From positions 13,782,501 to 13,846,500 of the forward strand of contig JASXTE010000004.1 of NCBI GenBank assembly GCA_030280995.1: 64,000 bases of DNA. Reading direction: 5' to 3'. The notes beneath the pieces are model-generated. The model saw only the letters and a list, made by a program, of their open reading frames with translations. It was not told the DNA's origin and did no database searches. Source of the stretch: Hemileia vastatrix. Lineage: Eukaryota; Basidiomycota; Pucciniomycetes; Pucciniales; Zaghouaniaceae. This document shows positions 1 to 8,353 of this stretch, piece by piece. Positions within the stretch are counted from its first letter, which is position 1. Every line of letters begins with the position of its first letter. The position numbers were made by a program, and so were the translations under genes.

Positions 1-581
1 ATATTTGTGAAAATGCTGAGAAGTTTGGGGAAGATGTAGATACGCATTTTTCCGCTCCCCTGGGTTACCTGGTGGTAACTCTTAATGGTAAAGAAGTAAA
101 GGCCTTGGTCGATTCAGGGTCTCAAATTAATTTAATTTCATTGGAGCAAGCAACGAGTATAGGCTTGCCAATTAAAAGTGGAACTGGGGGAAACCTCAGA
201 GGTATTGGAGGGCATGCAACAGAGCTGATGGGTACTGCTGAGCATGTCAGGTTAGGCATTGGTGGATCTGTTGGTAAGGTTCACTTTTATGTGGCCAGAG
301 GAGCAGTCAAAACTGTTCTTGGTGGTCCTTTTTTGATGGATTTTGAGGCCAGGATAGGGTATCAAGCTGGCATGGGGATTAGTTTGGAGATCACTGGTGA
401 AGATATGCGGAGGTTACATATGCGGTTAGCGCCTCCTGGAGATGAAGGTTGGGAAACACGGCCAGGGATTACTACTCTGTGCCAGTGTTGTGTTTGCACC
501 AAGAAGCGGCATATAAAACGGACGGCTTCTGGTGAATTATGTTTGTTGGAAAGGGATGAAAGCCCTCATTTTTTGGGGTAG
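1..581 (+). CDS. Gypsy-I retroviral-type aspartic protease, C-terminal end of the gag-pro ORF (5' partial)
   Basis: The frame is open from base 3, so this is the end of a longer gag-pro ORF and not a gene starting at its first ATG (base 72). The catalytic motif VDSGSQ followed by NLIS lies near bases 108-130 and is typical of retropepsins. A second hydrophobic stretch, VLGGPFLMDF (about 313-345), fits the ILG motif that closes the fold. The product should cleave the Gag-Pol polyprotein in the virus-like particle. A tail with C-x-C-C-x-C (near 477-500) follows. The ORF stops at TAG 579-581, directly after a heptamer that would shift ribosomes into the pol frame. In copy 2 the catalytic Asp is replaced by Tyr, whereas here it is kept. 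Confidence 0.85.
   Translation, partial: ICENAEKFGEDVDTHFSAPLGYLVVTLNGKEVKALVDSGSQINLISLEQATSIGLPIKSGTGGNLRGIGGHATELMGTAEHVRLGIGGSVGKVHFYVARGAVKTVLGGPFLMDFEARIGYQAGMGISLEITGEDMRRLHMRLAPPGDEGWETRPGITTLCQCCVCTKKRHIKRTASGELCLLERDESPHFLG
569..575 (+). promoter_or_regulatory. Putative -1 programmed frameshift site (T TTT TTG) joining protease and pol
   Basis: Zero-frame codons are TTT (570-572), TTG (573-575), GGG, TAG. The bases T TTT TTG match the X XXY YYZ slippery pattern. A one-base backward slip gives TTT TTT GGG GTA GCA, which is exactly the frame of the large pol ORF, open from there to 4883 with no stop. The site lies one codon before the protease stop. No downstream pseudoknot was worked out. 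Copy 2 keeps the GGGGTAG but has a T run interrupted by A. Confidence 0.6.
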
Positions 582-3500
582 CAGGGGCTGATCGCTCTAA
601 TATTGTAATCTCTCCTCAGGATGAGATCCCGGATTGCAATAGGTCAGCTCACTTGGAGATAATTCAAGTGGATTCTCAATTATTTTCTGTTAATATTACT
701 TTGGAGTGCAAATACGTTATGGACTTTTCTATATGTTTATTGGATTTACCCGGTTTTTCTATTAAATTTAAAAACGGTGAAAAAGGCAAAATGGGCCAAA
801 TTAGGTTGGATAAAAATTGGAAGGGTATGTATATGGGCCTCCAGCAAGAGGTTAAACTGCAATTATCTCCTTCTATCACGGACCTCCAGCAAGAGGGTAA
901 AATGCAATTAACTCGTCAAAACTCAATAAAAAATCTCAGTATAAGTAAAACACAAAAAAATAATTTTTGTGAAAATTCTATTTCGGACCTCCAGCAAGAG
1001 GTTAAACTGCAATTATCTCCTTCTATTTCGGGCCTCCAGCAAGAGGTTAAACTGCAATTAACTCCTTCTATTTTGGACCTCCAGCAAGAGGGTAAACTGC
1101 AAATATCACATCAAAATCCGATAAAAAATCTCAGTATAATTAAAACACAAAAAAATAATTTTTGTGAAAATTCAATTCCGGTCCTCCAGCAAGAGGTTAA
1201 ACTGCCGACTTTCTTTACGGGTGATTTACTGTTGGATAAGGGAAGCAAAGGTGTTGGAAAATCTGTTTATAAATTAGACGAGGGAAAGGAGAAAAGGGTA
1301 AAATTTAAAAATGAAATAAAATATTTTTCTAATTTTTCTTATTCCGATTCTGACAATGAAGAAGATTCATTTAATGAAAGTTTTAATGGCGATGTTGTAC
1401 CTCAAGTTAATTTAGATGTGGACGCAGCCAAATATAAGAAAGTAGCAAATAAAGTTCGACCTATTAATGAGCCGCTACCTGCTGAATTAAATCCACCTTT
1501 GAGAAGACCAAGGTTATCAAGAGATCCTTATGAAAGTCCCTTGGTAAAGAATCCGCCTGAATTTTCTGAGACGTCAAGAATCACTTTTGAGAGACTGGGT
1601 GTTGTTAATTTTGGACCTGATGGTTGGTTGTCTGGAGAAGAGAAGAAGTTGTTGTTGGATGTGATGGTCAAGCGAGAGAAGGCCATTGCTTTTGAAGAAG
1701 AGGAGAGGGGTGTGTTGAAGCATTCCTATGGGGAGCCTTACAAGATTCCTGTGGTATGTCATGAACCGTGGCAGCAGAAACCGATTCCTATTCCGGCTGC
1801 ATTAAAAGAAGCCTATATTGAAGTTGTCAGAGAACGGATACGCACTGGACTGTATGAGCAATCAACGTCAAGTTATTCTAGTCCTGTATTTTGTATCAAG
1901 AAACCGAATGGCAAGCTTAGAGTTGTTCATGATCTTAGGGAATTAAATAGGGTTACAATAAAGGATGCTGGGATACCGCCTAGTGCTGAGGAGTTTGTTG
2001 AAGCGTTTGCAGGGAGAGTGTGTTATGGTTTGGGAGATATTATGGGTGGATATGATGAGAGAGAGTTACATCCGGACTCAAGGCCACTCACTACATTTGA
2101 TACGCCACTTGGACGTTTACAGTTAACAAGATTACCTCAAGGAGCAACAAATTCGGTTGCAGTTTATCAAGCTCAGATGGCTTGGATCCTTCAAGACGAA
2201 ATTCCACAATATGCTGGAATCTTTATAGATGATGGAGGAATTAAGGGACCAACAACCGACTATGATAACCAGGTGTTGGAAGAGAATCCCGGGATACGCA
2301 AATTCATTTGGGAATTTGCAATTACATTAGAAAGAATCTTGTTTCGAATTGAAGAGGCTGGTTTAACTATTTCAGGTTCAAAATTTTCATGTTGTGTGCC
2401 AGCCTTAGAAATATTAGGCCATGTGGTATGTAGAGAGGGTAGGATTATGTCCAAGAAGAAAGTTAACAAAATTCAGTCCTGGCCAAGACCCAAGAATACG
2501 ACCGAAGTTAGAGGGTTTTTAGGCGTTTGCGTATATGTTAGAATGTTTATTAAGGACTTTTCTTCATTGGCAGCTCCATTGAGACGGTTAACGAGAAAGG
2601 ATGCAGACTGGGAGTGGGATGAAGAGTGTGAGAAGGCGTTTGTGAAGTTGAAGGAGGTTGTAGGGAAGGATTTAGTCCTGCACAAGTTAGATTATGGAAA
2701 AGATGCTGGTAGAATTTATTTAGCAGTTGATTCAAGTCAGGTTGCAGCTGGGGCGGTTCTGTCTCAGATGGATAAAGCTGGTTACATCAGGCCAGTTAGG
2801 TATGAATCTGTAGTATTTACTGAGGTCGAATCAAGATATTCTCAACCAAAATTGGAATTATGTGGTGTGGCAAAAATACTGAAGAAACTTCAGCATATTT
2901 TGTGGGGGCAACATTTTGAGTTGCAAGTGGATGCGAAATCGTTAATCCAGATGATTAATTCCCCAAGTTTACCGAACGCACCCATGACGAGATGGGTAGC
3001 TTTTATTCAACATTTTTCGTTTGATTTAGTTCATAAGCCTGGCAAAACTTTTACTATGCCAGATGGTTTATCAAGGAGACCACCCACTGAAGAAGATTCA
3101 GACTCAGAAGAGTTCGATGAAGATATACCTATTATCAAAGCCAGCACTAAAGGAGCTGAAGACTTTCCATACCTCCCCCATGAGGTTAAACTGGCAGGAC
3201 TATTGTGTTTAGATTATGATGATGATGACCTCCACCAAGAGGATAAACTGGAAAATAGTTTTTATGTTAATAAAGGTGTTGGAAAAGGTGTAGATAAATT
3301 CGGCAGAGAGGAGGTAGAAGAAGATGTGGTGTATGTAGAGGAAGATGGATTGGTAGTGTGGGATAGTAGTAATTTAAGGAATGGTGTATATGTTGGAGAA
3401 TTAGAGAATTTAAATAAAAAGGTGGATAAAGAGAAAGAGGTATTTTCAAATACGGTTTTCGAAGGATCCAAAGGTTCAGAAGAAAAACGTCGACATAGCT

Positions 3501-4885
3501 CGATTAAAAATTTATTTAGGGGTCAACGATTATTGGCTCATTCATGTGCAGGTGATATTGGTGATAGAGAAGTCCCTATTGATGTTATATTAATCGATTT
3601 TCAAGATGAAGTCTGGGGTCAGACTGGTTTTTATTTTTTGTTAGTCAAATATTTGTTGACTTTAGAGAGGCCAGAAGATTGTGAAGACGATGAATGGGTG
3701 GCTATCAAGAGGAAGTCATCTACGTTTTACCTATCTGGTCGACGTTTAATGAGGAGGAGGTATCCAAATCCTCAAGTAGTTATAACTCAACAGAAGGGGC
3801 AAGAATTAGTTTTGAAATCACTGCATGAAGATCTCGGGCATAGAGGCATTGGAGAAACGTTTAGAAGAATTTCTGATCAATTTTGGTGGCCTGGCATGAA
3901 GATGGCTGTTAAACAGTGGGTTCAGTCATGCGAAGAATGTCAAAGACGAAGTTATTTAAGGCCAAAAGAACCTGGACGCGCGACCGGTGAATATACGCTC
4001 TTTGGAAGAGTTAGTTTAGATGCCGTTCATATAAAAGAGGGACGGTATAAATATTTAATTGTGGCCAGAGATGATTTATCTTGTTGGGTAGAGGCAGCGC
4101 CTCTTATTAATTTAACTGCCAAAAATGTGGCAGAATTTTTTTTGAATAATTGGGTATATAGGTATGGGGTGATGAAGTTGGTAACAGTAGATGGAGGTCC
4201 TGAATTTGGGACAGAGTTTAAAGAGGCCATATTGAAAGTTGGATCAAAGGTTAGGGTAGCAACCCCATATTATCCTGAAGCTGAAGGCATGGTTGAAAGA
4301 GGGCATCAAGTTATTAAGGATGCTTTAGTTGAAATGTGTGGGACAAGTGCCGAAAAGTGGAGGCACTATTTACCTTTAGTTTTATTTGCTGATCGAATCA
4401 CTGCCAAAAGGACGACCAGATTTTCACCTTATGAACTTGTTTTTGGACAGAAAGCAGTTTTACCGGTTGATTTAGAAGCTGAATCATATCTTGGAGTTGA
4501 CTGGGACACGGTCAAAACTACTGAAGAATTATTGTGTGCAAGAATGATGCAGCTAGAAAAGAAAGAAGAATATTTAGAAAAGGCATATTCGCGGATGATG
4601 AAGATCCGAAATCAATCAGTTAGATATTGGGATGAGCGGTTGGCACATCGATTAAGGAAACCTTTGAACCCAGGAGATATGGTCCTGGTGTATAATAGGA
4701 GTTTGGAAAGTCAGTGGGGAAAAATGTTTGCAGATAGGTGGAATGGACTGTATAAAATCAAGGAGCAAGTTTCCGGCGGTTCATATGTGCTAGAAGAGTT
4801 GGATGGAGTAGTATTGAAGAAGAGGGTAGCGGCCGATCAAGTGAAAAGGTTCTATCCTAGAGGCACCAGGAGTGCCGAAGTCTAA
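575..4885 (+). CDS. Gypsy-I pol: reverse transcriptase, RNase H, integrase
   Basis: Entered by the -1 shift at 569-575; the first start-like codon in frame is at 653, and the ORF from there has 1410 codons. It converts element RNA to DNA and integrates it. The RT region has KKPNGKLRVVHDLRELN (about 1900) and FIDDGG (about 2221), so the catalytic Asp pair is kept. RNase H begins near AVDSSQ (about 2725). The integrase has an HHCC zinc site, H-x3-H then C-x2-C (about 3826-3935), and D,D,E residues at LDAVH (4017), VDGGPE (4190) and EGMVERG (4283). No chromodomain follows. Residues 60-185 carry six copies of LQQE(V/G)K(L/M)Q, encoded by the DNA inverted repeats; two more fall in the RNase H-integrase linker. 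There are no internal stops, so it may be active. Confidence 0.92.
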   Translation, partial: GVAGADRSNIVISPQDEIPDCNRSAHLEIIQVDSQLFSVNITLECKYVMDFSICLLDLPGFSIKFKNGEKGKMGQIRLDKNWKGMYMGLQQEVKLQLSPSITDLQQEGKMQLTRQNSIKNLSISKTQKNNFCENSISDLQQEVKLQLSPSISGLQQEVKLQLTPSILDLQQEGKLQISHQNPIKNLSIIKTQKNNFCENSIPVLQQEVKLPTFFTGDLLLDKGSKGVGKSVYKLDEGKEKRVKFKNEIKYFSNFSYSDSDNEEDSFNESFNGDVVPQVNLDVDAAKYKKVANKVRPINEPLPAELNPPLRRPRLSRDPYESPLVKNPPEFSETSRITFERLGVVNFGPDGWLSGEEKKLLLDVMVKREKAIAFEEEERGVLKHSYGEPYKIPVVCHEPWQQKPIPIPAALKEAYIEVVRERIRTGLYEQSTSSYSSPVFCIKKPNGKLRVVHDLRELNRVTIKDAGIPPSAEEFVEAFAGRVCYGLGDIMGGYDERELHPDSRPLTTFDTPLGRLQLTRLPQGATNSVAVYQAQMAWILQDEIPQYAGIFIDDGGIKGPTTDYDNQVLEENPGIRKFIWEFAITLERILFRIEEAGLTISGSKFSCCVPALEILGHVVCREGRIMSKKKVNKIQSWPRPKNTTEVRGFLGVCVYVRMFIKDFSSLAAPLRRLTRKDADWEWDEECEKAFVKLKEVVGKDLVLHKLDYGKDAGRIYLAVDSSQVAAGAVLSQMDKAGYIRPVRYESVVFTEVESRYSQPKLELCGVAKILKKLQHILWGQHFELQVDAKSLIQMINSPSLPNAPMTRWVAFIQHFSFDLVHKPGKTFTMPDGLSRRPPTEEDSDSEEFDEDIPIIKASTKGAEDFPYLPHEVKLAGLLCLDYDDDDLHQEDKLENSFYVNKGVGKGVDKFGREEVEEDVVYVEEDGLVVWDSSNLRNGVYVGELENLNKKVDKEKEVFSNTVFEGSKGSEEKRRHSSIKNLFRGQRLLAHSCAGDIGDREVPIDVILIDFQDEVWGQTGFYFLLVKYLLTLERPEDCEDDEWVAIKRKSSTFYLSGRRLMRRRYPNPQVVITQQKGQELVLKSLHEDLGHRGIGETFRRISDQFWWPGMKMAVKQWVQSCEECQRRSYLRPKEPGRATGEYTLFGRVSLDAVHIKEGRYKYLIVARDDLSCWVEAAPLINLTAKNVAEFFLNNWVYRYGVMKLVTVDGGPEFGTEFKEAILKVGSKVRVATPYYPEAEGMVERGHQVIKDALVEMCGTSAEKWRHYLPLVLFADRITAKRTTRFSPYELVFGQKAVLPVDLEAESYLGVDWDTVKTTEELLCARMMQLEKKEEYLEKAYSRMMKIRNQSVRYWDERLAHRLRKPLNPGDMVLVYNRSLESQWGKMFADRWNGLYKIKEQVSGGSYVLEELDGVVLKKRVAADQVKRFYPRGTRSAEV
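838..1204 (+). repeat. Six in-frame copies of the CCTC-N6-GAGG inverted repeat inside pol
   Basis: Copies begin at 838, 883, 988, 1033, 1078 and 1183. Each reads CCTC, CAGCAA, GAGG, then TTAAACTG or GTAAA(A/C)TG. All lie in one reading phase and are translated as LQQEVKL or LQQEGKL/M. The copies are separated by 45-105 bp, partly within a larger duplicated block (roughly 905-985 and 1105-1180). The segment sits between protease and RT, where an insertion in the linker can be tolerated. Confidence 0.9.
3172..3250 (+). repeat. Two further inverted-repeat units in the RNase H-integrase linker
   Basis: Units at 3172 (CCTC, CCCCAT, GAGG, TTAAACTGG) and 3229 (CCTC, CACCAA, GAGG, ATAAACTGG). They use the same arms and tail as the units at 838-1204 with different middles. 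Both keep the same reading phase, giving LPHEVKL and LHQEDKL. The first has a counterpart in copy 2 near 10490-10512. Confidence 0.85.
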
Positions 4886-5450
4886 CTCCGAAATGAGGGT
4901 AAACTACAATTTTAATGACATTTATGAAATTATATGGACGAACTCCGAAATGAGGATAAACTACAATTTTAATGATTTTTATTAAATTTATTCCTCCGCA
5001 ATGAGGATAAACTATGAAACTTCTTAAATTTTATGGATCCTCCGCAATGAGGATAAACTATGATATCTACGAAATTTTATGGATTCCTCCGCAACGAGGA
5101 TAAACTATCTTTTTTTTATCAAATAATTTACTATCGTTACACTGCATATGGGCAACGAAACTGTGATGAAACTTAATGAAATGCAAGAAGACCTTCTTTG
5201 AAATTTTCGAAAACTTAAAATTCTTAAAATATGAGTGAAGATAGTGTTGGAAAATTTTTAAAAATTTATTGGAAGAAGTGTTCACAGGGGAACCTTCTTA
5301 ATTTAATATTGGCAAGTGTGGGGGTAATTGATGGGCTGGCTGCTCTATACACAATTACCCCATAATGTTCGTTTCCAAAATTTTCCCTGTTTCTAGTTGA
5401 ATCCTGGCTTTGTCTTTTAATTTTAGGAAGTCCACTAAGACTATAAACTG
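4886..5450 (+). repeat. Six inverted-repeat units in the non-coding stretch after pol
   Basis: Units near 4886 and 4943 (CTCCGAAATGAG core), at 4993, 5039 and 5086 (CCTC, CGCAAT or CGCAAC, GAGG) and at 5429 (AGTC, CACTAA, GACT). Each is followed by N-TAAACT. The first five follow the stop codon of pol directly with 45-57 bp spacing. The unit at 5429 has a different arm pair that still pairs, and links this group to the GGTC-type array at 7294-7761. The rest of 5110-5570 shows no gene. Confidence 0.85.
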
Positions 5451-5569
5451 GAACGAATCAAGAGACACCGCTCTCAACGCCGGATTCAAGATTTTCTTAT
5501 TTTGTTTTTGATTTTTTTTATGTTAGATTGTGATTTCTATTCTTTAATATATATTATGAATTATTGTAA

Positions 5570-5636
5570 AGGTGATGCTCACTGGTGGTCTCTAATCATT
5601 TTTATAAATTGGAGGGAGCCCACCCAGTGATCATCA
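5570..5636 (+). promoter_or_regulatory. Conserved imperfect hairpin in the Gypsy-I 3' region
   Basis: CACTGGTGGTCTC is followed about 28 bases later by GGGAGCCCACCCAGTG, which is nearly its reverse complement. The same hairpin occurs in copy 3 at about 17446-17512 with a diverged loop but preserved stem. A second well-conserved block (about 5725-5783, matching 17602-17658, containing TCATCAAATGGC) follows in both copies. The role is unknown; RNA packaging or transcript termination are guesses. Confidence 0.5.
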
Positions 5637-5639
5637 TTA

Positions 5640-6183
5640 TAAAAATTATCTTTTAAAAAAAAAACTTTCATTTATTTTCTTTTCTTTTCAATTTCTTAAA
5701 ATTGTGTAACCACATCAAGTTGCACTTGGATGTGGGTATGATGTCGAGGGTACGGTTCATCAAATGGCCGGGGGGCATCTTTTAAAATTTTATTTTGAAA
5801 TTTTTTTTATTACTTTTTTATCCTTCTTTTCACATTCGTTTATCTTTCTTTAAAAATTAAATTTTAACTTTTATTTCAAAACTATCTTTTTTAAAAAAAT
5901 CTTTTATTTTAAATGGTAATAAAAAAAAAAATAAAAAAAAATAACTAAATAAAAATAAAAAAAATAAAAATAAAAATAAATAAATAAAAATAAAAAAATA
6001 AAAATAAAAAAAAATAAAAATAAAAAAATAAAAATAATAATCTAAAAAATAATTAAAAAAAAAAATAATATAAAAAAAAAAAAATAATAATAATAAAAGG
6101 TATTTTAGTTTTAGGTAGTTTAGATGTTTATATTTTATTTTTCAAACATTATTCAAGAAAGCTACATACCAGGAAGAGCGCCA
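5640..6183. repeat. A/T-rich low-complexity stretch downstream of antisense gene A
   Basis: Bases 5885-6105 are almost only A with scattered T in AAATAA and AAAAAT units. A similar tract occupies the same place in copy 3 (about 17800-17935). It lies just 3' of antisense gene A and may contain its polyadenylation signals, though on the minus strand it is T-rich. No ORF is supported here. Confidence 0.7.
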
Positions 6184-7197
6184 TCAAGGGTTGTTATCTT
6201 TTGAAGAATCGAAATTAGAAAATTTAGAAGGACCTTGATTGATTTCCTGGGATTCGAATCTTATTTCACGGTCACGATAGTGTTGAATCCAGTTGGCTAT
6301 TTTGAAAAGGTCTCTTAACAGTTGCTCTCTCATCCAAGATTCTGATCTATCAGAGGGCGGGTATCGTTGGAAATAAGCGATAAGGTTATTAAAATTGGCA
6401 AAAAGCTTTTCAGACACTAGGTGAATGGGAACTCTAGGAAAGCTTGGATTAGGTTCTGGTAGTTCATAAGCAGAATATGAAATTGGAGAACCAGTGGACG
6501 CTTATCAAATTAAAATATCAGCAAATTAAAACCTGAAGATTAAGAAAATAAAAAGAGACAACTAACCTGTGTCAACACTATCATGATCATAGATAAATGG
6601 CTTACTTGGTAATGGAGTGGGATTTTTTATGTTTAGAAAAGGATTTTTTATTTTTGATAGATGAGGAGGACTGGTGTTGGATTTGGTGTTTGAAGTAGAT
6701 GTTCTGGGCCTTTTGGATGATACAAGAGAAGATGAAGACTGCTGGCTATTATAGGACCTTTTGTGCTTCAAGATGTTGGAAGAAGGAGAAGAATTGTTAG
6801 AAGGTTGAAGCATGGCCCTGGGAGCAGCAATAGTTCTTGGGGGAGTAGCAGCAAGTCTAGATTGGAGAGAAGGACCCAGAGGATTAGGTGATGGAGATAG
6901 ATTTAAATAGGCTGATGGAGAAAAAGGTATGGGATCTTTAGAGGTTGATGGAATAGGGGGTGGAGTAGAAGGTGAAGAAGAAGGAGGAGGATTGCAGAAG
7001 GCGGCGAAGCTAGTAGCAGTGATGGGGAAAGAACCACAGTTCAAGCCAGAACATTTTCTTTTCTTCTCATAGCAGGATAAACAGGCCCTGTTATAAGTGT
7101 GCTTTTGCCAGTTAAAAGAGAAGATACATTCCCTATGGGTGAAGGCACAATATTTGCAAGATTGATCAGCTGAAGCAATGAAGTCAGAAGGTTTCAT
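6184..7197 (-). CDS. Antisense gene A: six-cysteine (Zn2Cys6-like) protein carried by Gypsy-I
   Basis: Two exons, 7197-6567 and 6500-6184, with a 66-nt intron (GTTAGT donor, AAG acceptor), giving about 315 residues. The ATG at 7197 is chosen over the in-frame one at 7263 because the copy 3 homologue aligns from this Met. Residues 14-49 carry six Cys spaced C-x2-C-x6-C-x14-C-x2-C-x6-C, with YEKKRK between the last two. This is the spacing of the fungal Zn2Cys6 cluster, with a slightly long linker. Residues 55-205 are rich in Ser and Pro and include two basic patches. The C-terminal 75 residues (LVSEKLFANFNN, AYFQRYPP) resemble those of gene B. The gene is antisense to pol, between pol and the 3' LTR. 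A nuclear DNA-binding role is inferred from the Cys motif only. Confidence 0.7.
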
Positions 7198-7293
7198 CTT
7201 GTTAGGAGATATTTTTTTTTGAAGAAGAAAACTTGAAACTAGGATGAAGAAAGCTGGTGGCAAAATCTGGGTTCAAGGATAGAGAAGTTGTTA

Positions 7294-7761
7294 GGTCCAA
7301 CAAGACCTTAAACTGGATTGTTATCAAGCTGTTGGGTCCACCATGACCTTAAACTGGATTTCTTATCGATTAAATGTTTGGTCCACCATGACTTTAAACT
7401 GGTAGTTCATTCATTGTTTAGTCCACTATGACTTTAAACTGGAAAATTAATATCTGCAGGATAATTCAACATTCATTGGACCACTATGGCCTTATACTGG
7501 ATTACTTGTCGATCAAATGTTTGGTCCACTATGACATTAAACTGGATTATCAATTTATTCAATCTTTGGTCAAGCCTAGGCCTTACTTAGGAATATATCA
7601 AGTTATTTATGCACCTAAACGATCTTTGGTCCACCAAGACCATAAACTGGCAATCGATTATATGTTTGGTCTACCAAGACTTTAAATTGGAATGTCAATC
7701 TTGTTTGGATAACTCAATTCAATCTTTTAATTTAACACTGTCCACTAAGACTCTAAACTGG
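7294..7761 (+). repeat. Array of GGTC-N6-GACC inverted repeats upstream of antisense gene A
   Basis: Units begin at 7294, 7335, 7380, 7420, 7478, 7523, 7628, 7668 and about 7739, with a decayed one near 7568. The standard form is GGTC, CA(A/C)CAA or CACCAT/CACTAT, GACC, then TTAAACTGG. Two units have paired substitutions (AGTC with GACT). The array starts about 100 bp 5' of the gene A start codon. It shares the tail and the C-x-x-C/T-A-A/T middle with the CCTC-GAGG units elsewhere in the element. A decayed array is in the same place in copy 3. Confidence 0.85.
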
Positions 7762-8353
7762 TTATTCAATTATTTCTGGAATTGGGTGCTGATAAGCTTT
7801 AGGAGGTTAAAATTTTAGGTGGTAATGATGCTAAGGAAAGCATAATGGTTAATTAGGTGAAATTTGTGGCGCTTTAACATGGTCTAAAGCTAATATTATT
7901 ATTGGAAGCCTGGCAAAAGTATTTTATGGGTTTGCTGTATAGCAAAGTTTGAAAATTGTGATGAAGGAATCAGAAGTTAGGATGGTAGTTGGATTTTAGG
8001 GAATGATTTTTTTTTAGTGCCTCATAGTTAGGCCATTTTTTTTTTGGTGTGAAGCTTGGAGGACCTTATGGCGAGATTGGAATCATAGAATTCGGCTCAG
8101 TGGGGGGCCCTATGAGGTTGGAATCAGGAGTATTCGGCTCATAGGAAGATCCACTCTCTCAATGCTGTGACAAGAAGGAAGACTGGTATATGGGAGTCTG
8201 AAGGGATTCAAACCTTGCTCTCAGTAGTGGAATCATCACAAGATTTATTTTATTTTATTTTATGTTATATCAAGCCAGAGAAGAAAGAAAAAATCATTTA
8301 TGTTGAAAGTTTAAGAAGACCAAGCAAAAACAAAATTTTATCAAGTTATACTG
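7762..8353. other. Non-coding stretch between the two antisense genes of Gypsy-I
   Basis: No ORF with family support. It holds a short CTCATAG/GGCCCTATGAGG segment repeated around 8020-8145, with a counterpart in copy 3 near 19870-20000. It probably contains the 3' end of gene B and the distal upstream region of gene A. Confidence 0.5.

Noticed and set aside
838..1204. LQQEVKL peptide repeats as a possible functional protein repeat domain
   Set aside because: The same DNA unit recurs outside any ORF (4886-5450, 7294-7761), so the peptide repeat is better explained as a by-product of a DNA or RNA signal.
7294..7761. CRISPR-like array
   Set aside because: Spacing is irregular, the units vary, the intervals are related, there are no cas genes, and the genome is eukaryotic.
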